NCBI RefSeq assembly: GCF_026725475.1
Contig: NZ_CP109965.1
Location: 2,728,001 to 2,792,000, forward strand
Reading direction: 5' to 3'
From: Catenovulum adriaticum
GTDB lineage: Bacteria; Pseudomonadota; Gammaproteobacteria; Enterobacterales; Alteromonadaceae
Length of the DNA stretch: 64,000 bases
A program made the position numbers and the translations under genes. Shown piece after piece: positions 43,383-53,350 of this stretch. Position 1 is the first letter of the stretch. Each line of letters opens with the position of its first letter. The notes beneath the pieces were generated by a model. It was given only the letters and a program-made list of their open reading frames with translations. It was not told the DNA's origin and ran no database searches.

Positions 43383-46190
43383 TTAGTCTACGCGCTGTAC
43401 AGGAATAGCAGCATCAAAGTGAGTCGTCATTGCATGCTCTGGCGGTGTAAACTTAGTTAAGTCAATACCCGTTACTGCTGCTTTATATTCATCAGTCGTT
43501 GGGAATCGACCTAATACACTAGAAAGTACAACTAAAGGTGTAGAACCTAATAAAGATTCACCTTTTTTCTCGGCAGAGTCAGCTACAACACGGCCTTGGA
43601 ATAAACGTGTTGAAGTTGCGATAACTGTGTCACCTGGTTCCGCTTTTTCCTGGTTACCCATACATAAATTACAACCAGGACGTTCTAAGTATAAAATGTT
43701 TTCGTACTTAGTACGTGCAGCATCTTTCGGGTGAGCATCGTCAAATACAAAACCAGAATATTTCTCTAATACTGCCCAGTAACCTTCCGCTTTTAGCTCG
43801 TCAACAATGTTGTAGGTGGGTGGCGCAACCACTAATGGCGCTTTAAATTCAATAGTGCCATTTTGTTTTTCCAGATTACGTAACATTTGCGCGATAATTT
43901 GCATGTCGCCTTTGTGCACCATACAAGAACCAACAAAACCGAGATCAACCGGCTTATCTTTATAATAAGAAACCGGACGAATAACGTCGTGAGTATAACG
44001 CTTAGAAACATCTTCATTGTTTACATCAGGGTCTGCAATCATAGGCTCATCAATTACATCTAAATCAACAACCACTTCAGCATAGTATTTAGCAGAATCA
44101 TCCGGTGTTAATGCAGGCGCTTTACCCGATTTAATCCCTTCAATGCGCTCATCAGCCAGTTTAATTAAACCTGCTAACATACCCGCTTCGTTATCCATAC
44201 CCTTTTCAATCATGATTTGGATACGGCTCTTAGCAAGCTCAATAGACTGAATCAAGGTTTCATCGTTAGAAATACAGATAGAAGCTTTTGCTTTCATTTC
44301 TGCGGTCCAGTCAGTGAATGTGAAAGCTTGGTCAGCTAACAAAGTACCGATATGAACTTCAATAATACGACCTTGGAACACATTCTCGCCGCCAAATTGC
44401 TTAAGCATTTGTGCTTGAGTAGCATGAACAACGTCACGGAAATCCATATGGTCTGCCATTTGGCCTTTAAAGGTCACTTTAACAGACTCAGGAATTGGCA
44501 TTGCTGCTTCACCCGTTGCAAGTGCAACAGCAACTGTACCCGAGTCTGCACCAAATGCGACACCTTTAGACATACGCGTATGTGAGTCACCACCAATGAT
44601 AATTGCACGCTCATCTACAGTAATATCGTTTAATACTTTGTGGATGACGTCAGTCATTGAATGGTAAACACCTTTCGGGTCACGTGCTGTGATTAAACCG
44701 AACTTATTCATGAATGCCATTAATTTAGGAATATTTGCTTGCGCTTTTGCATCCCAAACTGATGCTGTGTGACAACCAGACTGGTATGCACCATCAACAC
44801 CTGGAGAAATAGTTGAAGCAGCCATAGCTTCCAACTCTTGGCATGTCATTGGGCCCGTGGTGTCTTGCGAGCCAACAATATTGACTTTAACGCGAACATT
44901 AGAACCTGCATGCAAAGGTGCATCAGATGCAACACCTACAGCGTTACGATTAAAGATTTTCTCAACCGCGGTTAAACCTTGACCTTGGTGTGAAATTTCT
45001 TTCGACTGGGCGTACACATCAGGGGCTTCAATCCCTAAAGTTTCAGCTGCAAATGTTTGTAGTTGCTTACCAAATGTAACTGCGTAAGAACCACCTGCTT
45101 TCATAAATTCGACTTTTTGTGGCGTGAAAGCAGAAGACACGTCAACTAACTCTTTATCACCTTTGTATAACTTCTTAGTTTTCGTATCTATGGTTAAAAC
45201 AGTACCTGTTGCAACAGAATAAGCTTCTTCTAATACTGGATCGCCATTTTCATCCGTTACCACGTTGCCAGACTCATCGGTTTTCTTAACCCAGTTTTTA
45301 AGGTCAAGACCAATACCACCCGTTACATCAACTGTGGTAAGGAAGATAGGTGCGATACCATTAGTACCGGCAACAACAGGGGCAATATTAATAAACGGCA
45401 CATATGGAGAAGCTTGTTTGCCCGCCCATAACGCAACATTATTAACACCTGACATACGCGAAGAACCCACACCCATAGTCCCTTTTTCAGCAATTAACAT
45501 TACTTTTGCGTTAGGGTGTTTCTTTTGTAACGCAACAATTTCTTGCTGCGCTTCAGGGGTGATCATACATTGACCGTGTAACTCGCGGTCTGCACGTGAA
45601 TGCGCTTGGTTACCTGGCGATAACAAGTCAGTTGAAATATCACCTTCACCCGCGATAAAAGTCACCACTTCAATTTTTTCGTCAATATCAGGCAGTTTTG
45701 TAAAGAATTCGGCTTGTGCGTAGCTTTCTAAAATGTCTTTGGCAATGGCATTACCCGCTTTCAATGCTGCTTCTAAGCGGGCTGTATCAGCTTCGTATAA
45801 GAATACTTGTGTTTTTAATACCTCAGCAGCCGTTTTTGCAACAGATTCGTCATCACTTAAAGCAAGATCAAGCAATACTTCAATTGAAGGACCGCCTTTC
45901 ATGTGCGAAAGCAATTCAAACGCAAACTCAGGATTAATTTCGGCAACTGACTCTTGGCCTAAGATGATTTCTTTTAGGAATTGAGCCTTAACACCTGCAG
46001 CAGGCGTTGTGCCTGGCAAAATATTGTAAATAAAGAACTTTAAAGAGTCTTCACGATATTCATTGTCAGTATCTTTAATTTGAGCAATGATTTCATACAG
46101 CAACTCCGCGCTGTCAATCGGTTTCGGATTTAAACCGAGTTCCGTTTTACGGCTCTCGATCTCAGCCATATATTCTTGATATAGGCTCAT
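43383..46190 (-). CDS. acnB: Aconitate hydratase B (bifunctional 2-methylisocitrate dehydratase)
   Basis: A 935-residue AcnB-type aconitase (TCA cycle; AcnB also acts in the methylcitrate cycle). N-terminal HEAT-like domain starting SLYQEYMAEIESRK, then the swivel domain and the Fe-S core. The cluster cysteines are in GSCMVHKGDMQ and in GCNLCMGNQEKAEPGD. It is about 70 residues longer than E. coli AcnB (865), with an insertion around KKTDESGNVVTDENGDPVLE. Single-gene unit with its own terminator. Confidence 0.96.
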   Translation of the reverse strand: MSLYQEYMAEIESRKTELGLNPKPIDSAELLYEIIAQIKDTDNEYREDSLKFFIYNILPGTTPAAGVKAQFLKEIILGQESVAEINPEFAFELLSHMKGGPSIEVLLDLALSDDESVAKTAAEVLKTQVFLYEADTARLEAALKAGNAIAKDILESYAQAEFFTKLPDIDEKIEVVTFIAGEGDISTDLLSPGNQAHSRADRELHGQCMITPEAQQEIVALQKKHPNAKVMLIAEKGTMGVGSSRMSGVNNVALWAGKQASPYVPFINIAPVVAGTNGIAPIFLTTVDVTGGIGLDLKNWVKKTDESGNVVTDENGDPVLEEAYSVATGTVLTIDTKTKKLYKGDKELVDVSSAFTPQKVEFMKAGGSYAVTFGKQLQTFAAETLGIEAPDVYAQSKEISHQGQGLTAVEKIFNRNAVGVASDAPLHAGSNVRVKVNIVGSQDTTGPMTCQELEAMAASTISPGVDGAYQSGCHTASVWDAKAQANIPKLMAFMNKFGLITARDPKGVYHSMTDVIHKVLNDITVDERAIIIGGDSHTRMSKGVAFGADSGTVAVALATGEAAMPIPESVKVTFKGQMADHMDFRDVVHATQAQMLKQFGGENVFQGRIIEVHIGTLLADQAFTFTDWTAEMKAKASICISNDETLIQSIELAKSRIQIMIEKGMDNEAGMLAGLIKLADERIEGIKSGKAPALTPDDSAKYYAEVVVDLDVIDEPMIADPDVNNEDVSKRYTHDVIRPVSYYKDKPVDLGFVGSCMVHKGDMQIIAQMLRNLEKQNGTIEFKAPLVVAPPTYNIVDELKAEGYWAVLEKYSGFVFDDAHPKDAARTKYENILYLERPGCNLCMGNQEKAEPGDTVIATSTRLFQGRVVADSAEKKGESLLGSTPLVVLSSVLGRFPTTDEYKAAVTGIDLTKFTPPEHAMTTHFDAAIPVQRVD

Positions 46191-46379
46191 TTAACACCTC
46201 CGGGCAATCCCACTAAATATTATAAAATTCATTTTTGTCATGTTTAAGAAAGGCAAAGCGCCCATTCTACTCATACAATATGTCCGCAAGTATAAGTGAT
46301 AGATGTCAAATTAACAGAGCGTACGCCCTATACTAAACAAATAATCAACATAACTTGTGATTATGTTTTCTGCCTATAA

Positions 46380-46787
46380 TTAAATATGAATCGCATGCTT
46401 AAGCAATTGAATTCGCTGTTGCAACTCACCTTTATGGTATTTTTCTGCAGGTAAATTACCCCACACGGGTGCCGGCCATGCCGCATCATTTTTAAACCGA
46501 CCAATAATATGCACATGCAATTGAGGCACAATATTACCAATTGCTGCGGTATTAATTTTATCCGGATTAAACATTTTTTGCTGAATTTCAGTAACTAAAT
46601 TTATCTCTTGTAATAATATCTGTTGCTCAGTGACCGTTAGGTCGGTTATTTCTACCGCTCCGTCCTTTCTGGGCACTAAAATAAGCCAAGGTAAATTGCG
46701 ATTATCCATTAATAATAATTTAGACAACTCTAAATCTGTCACATCCCAGCAATCTGCACTTAACCGAGCATCTAACATAAAGCTCAT
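46380..46787 (-). CDS. HIT-family protein
   Basis: 135 residues of the histidine triad superfamily; the triad is in QLHVHIIGRF, and WLILVPRKDGAVEITDL matches the N-terminal nucleotide-binding part. HIT proteins hydrolyse or transfer nucleotide phosphates; the substrate here is unknown. It is divergent from a small orphan gene, with a Fur-like box between. Confidence 0.88.
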   Translation of the reverse strand: MSFMLDARLSADCWDVTDLELSKLLLMDNRNLPWLILVPRKDGAVEITDLTVTEQQILLQEINLVTEIQQKMFNPDKINTAAIGNIVPQLHVHIIGRFKNDAAWPAPVWGNLPAEKYHKGELQQRIQLLKHAIHI

Positions 46788-46872
46788 GTAACCCCCGTTA
46801 TAGATATTTCACAAATCAGTTATAGCTTAGAAGATTTCCAATTAAGTTGCGAGAAGATAAAAACCACCAAAC

Positions 46873-46891
46873 GATAACAATTATCATTTGC
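46873..46891. promoter_or_regulatory. Fur-like box between the HIT gene and a small orphan gene
   Basis: GATAACAATTATCATTTGC matches the 19-bp Fur consensus at about 14 of 19 positions; on the other strand TGATAAT-T-GTTATCG fits the 7-1-7 form. A further TGATAATTA lies 8 bp downstream. It sits 55 bp before the small orphan gene, close to where its promoter should be. Confidence 0.6.
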
Positions 46892-46946
46892 AATTAGTGA
46901 TAATTAACGCTAATCTAGTTTTACCCCTCAACTAATTGGAAGCCTT

Positions 46947-47195
46947 ATGCAACTGAATTATTTGCCATTATATTGGCCGTTTAAACTTAAAAAAGGCTAT
47001 TTGGTCATCGCCAAAGATGCACTAAGTCACACCCATTTAGCTATCGTTGATACTGTATTAAATGATAACTTTTCGCAAAGCTACTATTTATTAATTAATC
47101 CAGAAACTCACGTTGAATTAGGTTGGTTTAGACGCACTCAAATAACACGGCGAGCAATTAGTTTATCAAACAAGTTATCTTGGGCAAGCTTATAG
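46947..47195 (+). CDS. Small protein of unknown function behind a Fur-like box
   Basis: 82 residues, basic, without signal peptide or membrane helix: MQLNYLPLYWPFKLKKGYLV, then HTHLAIVDTVLND and an Arg-rich end (GWFRRTQITRRAISL). GGAAGCCTT gives a reasonable ribosome binding site. I do not recognise it. The only functional hint is the Fur-like site upstream, which suggests iron-regulated expression. Confidence 0.65.
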   Translation: MQLNYLPLYWPFKLKKGYLVIAKDALSHTHLAIVDTVLNDNFSQSYYLLINPETHVELGWFRRTQITRRAISLSNKLSWASL

Positions 47196-47207
47196 TTAAA
47201 CTACCAC

Positions 47208-49247
47208 TTAATTGTGTTTTATTTGTGGCTGTATTTGCTCAATCTCTTGCTGCACTAATTCATCAGGAACGGCTAATGTTTGAATAAACTGAGCAAGCTT
47301 ATTTGCCACTTTACTACCTGGCTCTAACTGCTCTTTAGCGATACTAAACCAAGCCGCTGATTTAACTAACTCTTCATTTTGTTTTTGATAAAATAAAGCC
47401 AGCTGAATTTGACCTTCGTAATCGCCCGATAATGCGCTTTGTTTTAAATAATGCCAAGCTTTTTCATTACTTTGTGCAACACCCTGCCCTTGCAAATATA
47501 AATTAGCTAAATTTAATAAAGCGGCCGTGCCGCCCTGCTTAATGGACGCTAAATAATATTCAACAGCTAACTGTTCGTCTTTATTTACAGCTATACCATC
47601 TTGGTAAATTAAGCCTAGTTGATATAAAGCATAGGCATTACCTTGTTCGGCTGATTGCTGATAATAATCAATTGCTTTTACTATGTTCCGTTCAATTTTT
47701 TCACTATCAGAATATAAATAAGCTAAAAGGTTTAAAGCTTTTTCATTTTTTTGAGCTGCTGATGACTCTAATAATGATAACGCTTTAGGTAAATCATACG
47801 GCACTAATTTAGCCAAAAAATACTCAACCCCCAATTCAAATTGAGCATTTGCATCTGCTTGCTTTATCTGCTCTTGCATTGTTGATAAATAATTAGCATA
47901 GTGTCCCATTTCTGCGGTTTGTAACATAGCATGCGCCCATAAATAACTTGGCTGGCGATAATTTTTATAACCAACAACCTGATTAAAGTGTTTATAGGCT
48001 TGTTTATAGTTTGATTCACTAAAAGCTTTAAACCCAATAAAATAATGAGCATTGGCTAAGCTACAAGTATCGCTTGCTGATTCAAGTAATTTTGCATTCG
48101 CTTGCAGATCACTTGAACTGGCTTGATAAAATTCGCTAAGCGTATTGGAAGATTCAATAAAGGGACGGCTCAAAAATTCATTTTTAGGACGTTGCTTTTG
48201 CACATGATCAACCAGTAACGCCGTATAAATATCTAATTGTTCATGTGATTCTTGATTTAAAAACTGGCCTAAATAATGCCCTGTTAATTCCACATCTTGT
48301 TGAGCGATTGACAATAATAATTGATATTTTCTTGCCTGTTCAGGGGCAAATTCTTTTGACATAGGAATTAAGGCTTGCGCTGCTGTTTCGTAATCACCTA
48401 ACAATAAACTGGTTTCAAACGTTAATAAGCTATTTGTATAACTGGCTGATCTTTTAAAAGCTTTTAAAGCATTTAATTGAGCTTGCTTAATATCGCCTAA
48501 TCTCAATAATTGAAATGCGCTATATTCTAAATAATCAGACGCTTGCTGTGACAATTGAAGCGCTTTATTAAAATAAACCAATGAAGTTTGTAATAAGTCA
48601 GTTTGCTCATAAACACAGCTCGTACTTTCTGCTTTTATATTAATACCCAATGCCATGGCTTTAACACTTTCAATTTCATCGGGTTGCATTTTGTAAGCTT
48701 GAGTTGCCGCGGCAATACTTAAATCAACTTGATCTTGCTGCTGGTACAGTTCAGATAAAATAATCCAATTTTGGGTATTATAAGGATTTTGTTTGATTGC
48801 TCGCTGAATAATGGTTTTCAGCTCTGAAAATCTTTGCTGTAGCTGATTAGCTTGCTTAGCCTGATTATATTTTATCGCGTAAGTAACATAAGCTGGAGAG
48901 ACAGTTTCAGGATATAAACTTAAATTCATCTCATTAAAATAACTCAGAAGCTCATCTTCATTTATTTTATCTAATGCCATCGATAAGCTGGCTGAGGCTC
49001 GATAGTGGTAATACTGAGCATTAATTTGTTCAGGCTGTAATTGTAATGCGCTCTCAAAGTCTCGTTTTGCCTGAGCAAGCAATACCAAATTAGAGCGCTG
49101 CTTTAACCATTGCTGGTAACCATGATCCGCCAAACTAAAATAATCGACATTCGGTTGAATCGGCCATTTATGCTCACTACGAGTTGCACACCCAGCTAAC
49201 ATAATGAGCAAACTTAACGTTAAGCAAATGAGTCGAATCAAATACAT
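47208..49247 (-). CDS. Lipoprotein with TPR and Sel1-like repeats
   Basis: About 679 residues. Start ATG 49247 gives MYLIRLICLTLSLLIMLAGC, a clear lipoprotein signal with LAGC lipobox. The body is an alpha solenoid: TPR-like repeats (about 60-480), then Sel1-like units such as AIDYYQQSAEQGNAYALYQL and AVEYYLASIKQGGTAALLNL. It shares one base with the end of the upstream gene (TAATG), so the two proteins are translationally coupled and likely work together at the envelope. The exact job is unknown. Confidence 0.85.
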   Translation of the reverse strand: MYLIRLICLTLSLLIMLAGCATRSEHKWPIQPNVDYFSLADHGYQQWLKQRSNLVLLAQAKRDFESALQLQPEQINAQYYHYRASASLSMALDKINEDELLSYFNEMNLSLYPETVSPAYVTYAIKYNQAKQANQLQQRFSELKTIIQRAIKQNPYNTQNWIILSELYQQQDQVDLSIAAATQAYKMQPDEIESVKAMALGINIKAESTSCVYEQTDLLQTSLVYFNKALQLSQQASDYLEYSAFQLLRLGDIKQAQLNALKAFKRSASYTNSLLTFETSLLLGDYETAAQALIPMSKEFAPEQARKYQLLLSIAQQDVELTGHYLGQFLNQESHEQLDIYTALLVDHVQKQRPKNEFLSRPFIESSNTLSEFYQASSSDLQANAKLLESASDTCSLANAHYFIGFKAFSESNYKQAYKHFNQVVGYKNYRQPSYLWAHAMLQTAEMGHYANYLSTMQEQIKQADANAQFELGVEYFLAKLVPYDLPKALSLLESSAAQKNEKALNLLAYLYSDSEKIERNIVKAIDYYQQSAEQGNAYALYQLGLIYQDGIAVNKDEQLAVEYYLASIKQGGTAALLNLANLYLQGQGVAQSNEKAWHYLKQSALSGDYEGQIQLALFYQKQNEELVKSAAWFSIAKEQLEPGSKVANKLAQFIQTLAVPDELVQQEIEQIQPQIKHN

Positions 49248-51622
49248 TAGTTTTTCGGCTCCCATTTAAAATCAAACTTTTCAGCTTGATTAAATGCTGC
49301 TTTAGCTGCTTTAAGCTCGCCGTTAAACCCTAAAGCCGTTGCTAATATATACCAAGCTTTAGCGTGTCTATCATTTTCGTTTAACACTTGCTGCGCTAAT
49401 GCAATTGCCTGTTCAAACTGACTTTGACTAATAGCGTATTCAGCTTTAGCTAATAAACGTTCATCACTTTGCTGCGTCAATTGCGCTAATGCATTTTTCA
49501 ATTCTTTTTGCGCTTGTTCCTCTGGGTTTAACCGAAACGAAATAAGCCATGCATCTAACTGAGATAACCCCTGAATTTCACGTAAATAAGCCTGATAGTC
49601 TAAATTCGCTAATTTAAGCGCTGGCTGCTGATATTTAAAATGAACAAGATAGTCATTTTGAACATATTCGCCTTGTTGGGTAAATTTAAAATAAGGGCTT
49701 TTTTGACTAATTGAGCTTTGATACAAACTTGCAATACGCTCTGGGTAAGCCATAAATTTAGCTTGTAATTGTGCTTGGTAGCTCAATTTATTTTGATAGC
49801 CAGAGGTAGCTTGTTGCGGTAGCGGCAAAGCATTAAAGTTAGATAAAAAATTAAACATTTGAGCACTATTTACCCCAGCGGTATAAATACTTTTAGGCTG
49901 ATTAAATAAATAGGTCGCTTTTATTGTGAGTGGCTCAATGTCAGACGCTAAATGTTCTACTTTATAATCTAATTCAATATCAGCTTCAGCATTAAATAAA
50001 GCTAATAGCTTTTGTTCGATTTGGCTGTTTTTATTAATTTGCATATTATCTTGATTTGCCAGTGTTCGAAAATACTGCTCAAACCAACCTTGCACATTAA
50101 GCTCCAGTTGGATTTTCCGCTGAGCTGTCGAACCTGGGTAATAATCAAGCATCATTTTCGCAACGTTAGCAGGCAGAGCGTTCACTTGAATAGATTTAAA
50201 TTGAATGCCTAGCGCCTCTTTTGAAAAAACAGCGGCGCTATGCCCCACTAAATTAGCCGCCATGCCTGGATAAATTAACTCAGAACTAGGATCAAGCCAG
50301 CGTTCAGTTAATCCTGATTGCTCGGGGATATAAACAATTGCTTGATCAAAATTAACTAAATGCTCAGTTATATCTGCTGTTTGCTGTAAAGGTATGGCTT
50401 GTAAATCTAACCAAGCAAATTCAGCTTGGATTTCAAGTTCAGTTAAAATTTCAACAATGAGCTGAGTAATATCTTTGTCATTTCCATGGCGAGCTAAAAT
50501 GACTTGCTCCGCTGACACTGGCAAAAATGAATGACTAGATAAGACACTTGGCTGAAATACAATTTGCTGACGAACATAAGCATACACTGCTTTAAGTTTT
50601 TCATTTTTATTGTGAGCTGATTGATACAATGGGCTTTGCTTTAACTTTTCAATAAAACTTTGTAATGAGTCAGCGTTAGGTTTAACTAATTGCCATTGAT
50701 TATAAAATGTTTGCACGTTTGAATAACGACAAAAAGCACATATCTTAACCGGGCTAAACAATTGGGCTGTGTTAGGCACAAAATTATGCAAAGTAAGTTG
50801 AGCTAAATTTTCTAGTTGCCACTGTGTGCTTTTTTGGTTTTTGTGAATATTAACCGATGGCGTTATATTTTTATGTTCACCCAACGCCTGCACTTTTACT
50901 TTTACTGATTTGGGTGAAATTAATTCAAACCGATATTGTTGAACCAAATCAGCTCGTATTGCCATTAATGGCGATGTAAGCAAGTTATTGGGTTGCCTAG
51001 GCTCCGCTTTAATTTGCAACCAATATGGTGAAACCGTTTGACTCACCATCCCCAAACTATGTTGTGCTTGGCTTTTAATTCTATATTGAAACTCAATTAT
51101 ATCATCCACTTTTAAGCTGCGAGCAAATAAGCTCAAAGCTTTATCTGTTTCAATTTGGTTTAAGCTTAATTCGTTCCTTTGTGCTGGTAATGGTTTATCA
51201 CCTTTTAATATTTGCTCGCTAATATCAACGCTTACTGCTGCAGATTGTTGAGTTTCAGGCTGATAAATATGAGCAAAATCAAGCGAGATTAACTGGGTAT
51301 CTGAGTTATAAGGTAAAAAAACCGTTTGATAATCTTGAACTGCTGCTTCATCCAAAACTCGAATAGAATAATAATGAATTTGCTCAGTTTTCCCATCAGC
51401 AAACAGCTGGGTTTTATGAACTGAATACAAAACTTCGGCGTGCTCTGATTGAGTCATTCGCAACGCCTGCTCAGCCAAAGGTGGTGCTAAACGTTGAGGC
51501 ATTTGTGTATCAGCTGCCTCAACTTGCAATGGCCAAAAGATCAACACTGGGTTTTGAACAAACAACAAAAGCCAAAAGCAAACTAAGTTAACTTTGGCTT
51601 TTACAAATATTTTTAATGGCAA
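49247..51622 (-). CDS. DUF3857/transglutaminase-like exported protein, catalytic Cys lost
   Basis: 791 residues with a signal-peptide-like N-terminus (VNLVCFWLLLFVQ). A DUF3857-type beta domain (ADGKTEQIHYYSIRVLDE, then SLFARSLKVDDIIEFQYRI) precedes a transglutaminase-like core (LKAVYAYVRQQIVF). Where active members have GDCKD, this one has GNDKD, so the nucleophilic Cys is missing and peptidase or crosslinking activity is unlikely. The end carries TPR-like helices. It is coupled to the Sel1 lipoprotein gene. Probably a structural or binding protein in the periplasm. Confidence 0.82.
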   Translation of the reverse strand: MPLKIFVKAKVNLVCFWLLLFVQNPVLIFWPLQVEAADTQMPQRLAPPLAEQALRMTQSEHAEVLYSVHKTQLFADGKTEQIHYYSIRVLDEAAVQDYQTVFLPYNSDTQLISLDFAHIYQPETQQSAAVSVDISEQILKGDKPLPAQRNELSLNQIETDKALSLFARSLKVDDIIEFQYRIKSQAQHSLGMVSQTVSPYWLQIKAEPRQPNNLLTSPLMAIRADLVQQYRFELISPKSVKVKVQALGEHKNITPSVNIHKNQKSTQWQLENLAQLTLHNFVPNTAQLFSPVKICAFCRYSNVQTFYNQWQLVKPNADSLQSFIEKLKQSPLYQSAHNKNEKLKAVYAYVRQQIVFQPSVLSSHSFLPVSAEQVILARHGNDKDITQLIVEILTELEIQAEFAWLDLQAIPLQQTADITEHLVNFDQAIVYIPEQSGLTERWLDPSSELIYPGMAANLVGHSAAVFSKEALGIQFKSIQVNALPANVAKMMLDYYPGSTAQRKIQLELNVQGWFEQYFRTLANQDNMQINKNSQIEQKLLALFNAEADIELDYKVEHLASDIEPLTIKATYLFNQPKSIYTAGVNSAQMFNFLSNFNALPLPQQATSGYQNKLSYQAQLQAKFMAYPERIASLYQSSISQKSPYFKFTQQGEYVQNDYLVHFKYQQPALKLANLDYQAYLREIQGLSQLDAWLISFRLNPEEQAQKELKNALAQLTQQSDERLLAKAEYAISQSQFEQAIALAQQVLNENDRHAKAWYILATALGFNGELKAAKAAFNQAEKFDFKWEPKN

Positions 51623-51659
51623 AGATACAACTCCATGTTATCCGGTCTTAATCGCTAAT

Positions 51660-52493
51660 TTATACAGAAATTGGCGCTTTAATTCCCGGATGCGGATCGT
51701 ATCCTTGTAGTTCAAAATCTTCGTATTTAAAATCAAAAATAGATTTAACATTTGGATTAATTTTCATTGTGGGTAATGCACGAGGCGAGCGGCTCAACTG
51801 CAATTTAGTTTGCTCTATATGGTTTGAATATAAATGAGCATCCCCTAATGTGTGAACAAAATCACCTACTTCTAAATCGCAAACTTGCGCTATCATCATG
51901 GTAAATAAAGCGTAACTCGCGATATTAAATGGCACACCTAAAAAGATATCCGCGCTGCGCTGATATAACTGACAGCTCAATTTACCGTCTGCAACATAAA
52001 ATTGGAATAAAGTGTGACAAGGCGGCAAAGCTTGCTTGCCCTGTTCGGCGTTTTCTTTTGGTGAAAACTGAGTATCAGGCAAAACTGTTGGGTTCCATGC
52101 ACTAATAATTAAACGACGTGAATCAGGCGTTTTTTTGATTTGCTCAATCAAGTCAGCTAACTGATCAATGGTTTCACCATTGGCCGCTGGCCAGTTTCGC
52201 CACTGAGCACCATATATAGGCCCTAGCTCGCCTTCATCTGTTGCCCAATCGTCCCAAATTTTAACGCCATTTTCTGTTAAGTATTTAATGTTCGTATTAC
52301 CCGCTATAAACCATAAAAGCTCGTGGATAATTGAACGTAAGTGGCACTTTTTAGTGGTGACTAACGGAAAACCCTCAGCTAAATTAAAACGCATTTGGTA
52401 ACCAAAGACACTTATTGTGCCTGTACCCGTTCTATCAGTTTTGGTTGTGCCATTATCAAGCACATGCTGCATTAGCGTTAAATATTGTTTCAT
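51660..52493 (-). CDS. thyA: Thymidylate synthase
   Basis: A 277-residue ThyA that methylates dUMP with methylene-tetrahydrofolate. It starts MKQYLTLMQHVLDNGTTKTD; the catalytic Cys is in LPPCHTLFQFYV, and DSRRLIISAWNP and QRSADIFLGVPFNIASYA complete the site. Compared with E. coli (264 residues) it has a short insertion (about TQFSPKENAEQGKQ) before the catalytic Cys, a known variant. Its ATG overlaps the lgt stop (ATGA). Confidence 0.97.
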   Translation of the reverse strand: MKQYLTLMQHVLDNGTTKTDRTGTGTISVFGYQMRFNLAEGFPLVTTKKCHLRSIIHELLWFIAGNTNIKYLTENGVKIWDDWATDEGELGPIYGAQWRNWPAANGETIDQLADLIEQIKKTPDSRRLIISAWNPTVLPDTQFSPKENAEQGKQALPPCHTLFQFYVADGKLSCQLYQRSADIFLGVPFNIASYALFTMMIAQVCDLEVGDFVHTLGDAHLYSNHIEQTKLQLSRSPRALPTMKINPNVKSIFDFKYEDFELQGYDPHPGIKAPISV

Positions 52494-53305
52494 GCTTGTT
52501 TAACCTGCTTTTTATCTGAATTTAATTTGTAGCTATAAAATAAAATACCTAGCCCAACGATTACCATAGGAAGCGACAATAATTGCCCCATTGTAATAAA
52601 GCCGCCCATAAAGTCTTGTAAATGAGCATCAGGCTCTCGGAAGTACTCAATAATAAATCTAAAGCTACCGTAACCTAAAGAAAACAAACCGGCCACTGCG
52701 CCAATAGGTCTGTCTGCTCGTCTAAACCAGTTTAGTAAAATAAAGAGCACGACCCCTTCTAAAAAGAACTCGTATAGTTGCGAGGGATGTCTGGGAACAC
52801 CACCTGCATTAGGAAAAATAATGGCCCAAGGTACGTCTGTTTGTCGGCCCCAAAGCTCAGCATTAATAAAATTACCAATTCGTCCTGCCCCCAAACCAAT
52901 CGGGATCAAAGGCGCAATAAAATCAGCAACCTGCAAAAAGCGTGTGCCTGTTTTATGAGCAAACCAAAACATAGCCGCCACGACCCCTAAAAAACCGCCG
53001 TGGAATGACATCCCGCCTTCCCAAATTCTGAATAAATATAAAGGATTGTCGATAAATGATGGGAATTGATAAAACAATACGTAACCAATACGACCGCCTA
53101 AAACAACCCCAAGGAAGCCATAAAATAACAAATCGCTGACTTGCTCTTTGCTCCATACACAGCGACTCTCCGCGGTACGGCGGTTTGCTAAATACATGGC
53201 GGCAGCAAAACCAATTAGATACATTAATCCGTACCAACGTAATGCAATTGGACCTAAACTTACAATGATAGGGTCAATTGCAGGAAACTCCCAAAATTCT
53301 GTCAC
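52490..53305 (-). CDS. lgt: Prolipoprotein diacylglyceryl transferase
   Basis: A 271-residue inner-membrane enzyme with about seven helices that adds diacylglycerol to prolipoproteins. Signature parts: RWYGLMYLIGFAAAM, GGMSFHGGFLGVV, LGAGRIGNFINAELWGR and HPSQLYEFFLEG. It overlaps thyA by 4 bp. The order rppH-ptsP-lgt-thyA is the E. coli one, here with a TSUP gene between ptsP and lgt. Confidence 0.97.
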   Translation of the reverse strand: MTEFWEFPAIDPIIVSLGPIALRWYGLMYLIGFAAAMYLANRRTAESRCVWSKEQVSDLLFYGFLGVVLGGRIGYVLFYQFPSFIDNPLYLFRIWEGGMSFHGGFLGVVAAMFWFAHKTGTRFLQVADFIAPLIPIGLGAGRIGNFINAELWGRQTDVPWAIIFPNAGGVPRHPSQLYEFFLEGVVLFILLNWFRRADRPIGAVAGLFSLGYGSFRFIIEYFREPDAHLQDFMGGFITMGQLLSLPMVIVGLGILFYSYKLNSDKKQVKQA

Positions 53306-53350
53306 CTTCGTTATACTCCACTAAAACCTAAAAAATAATACGATTAAAAA

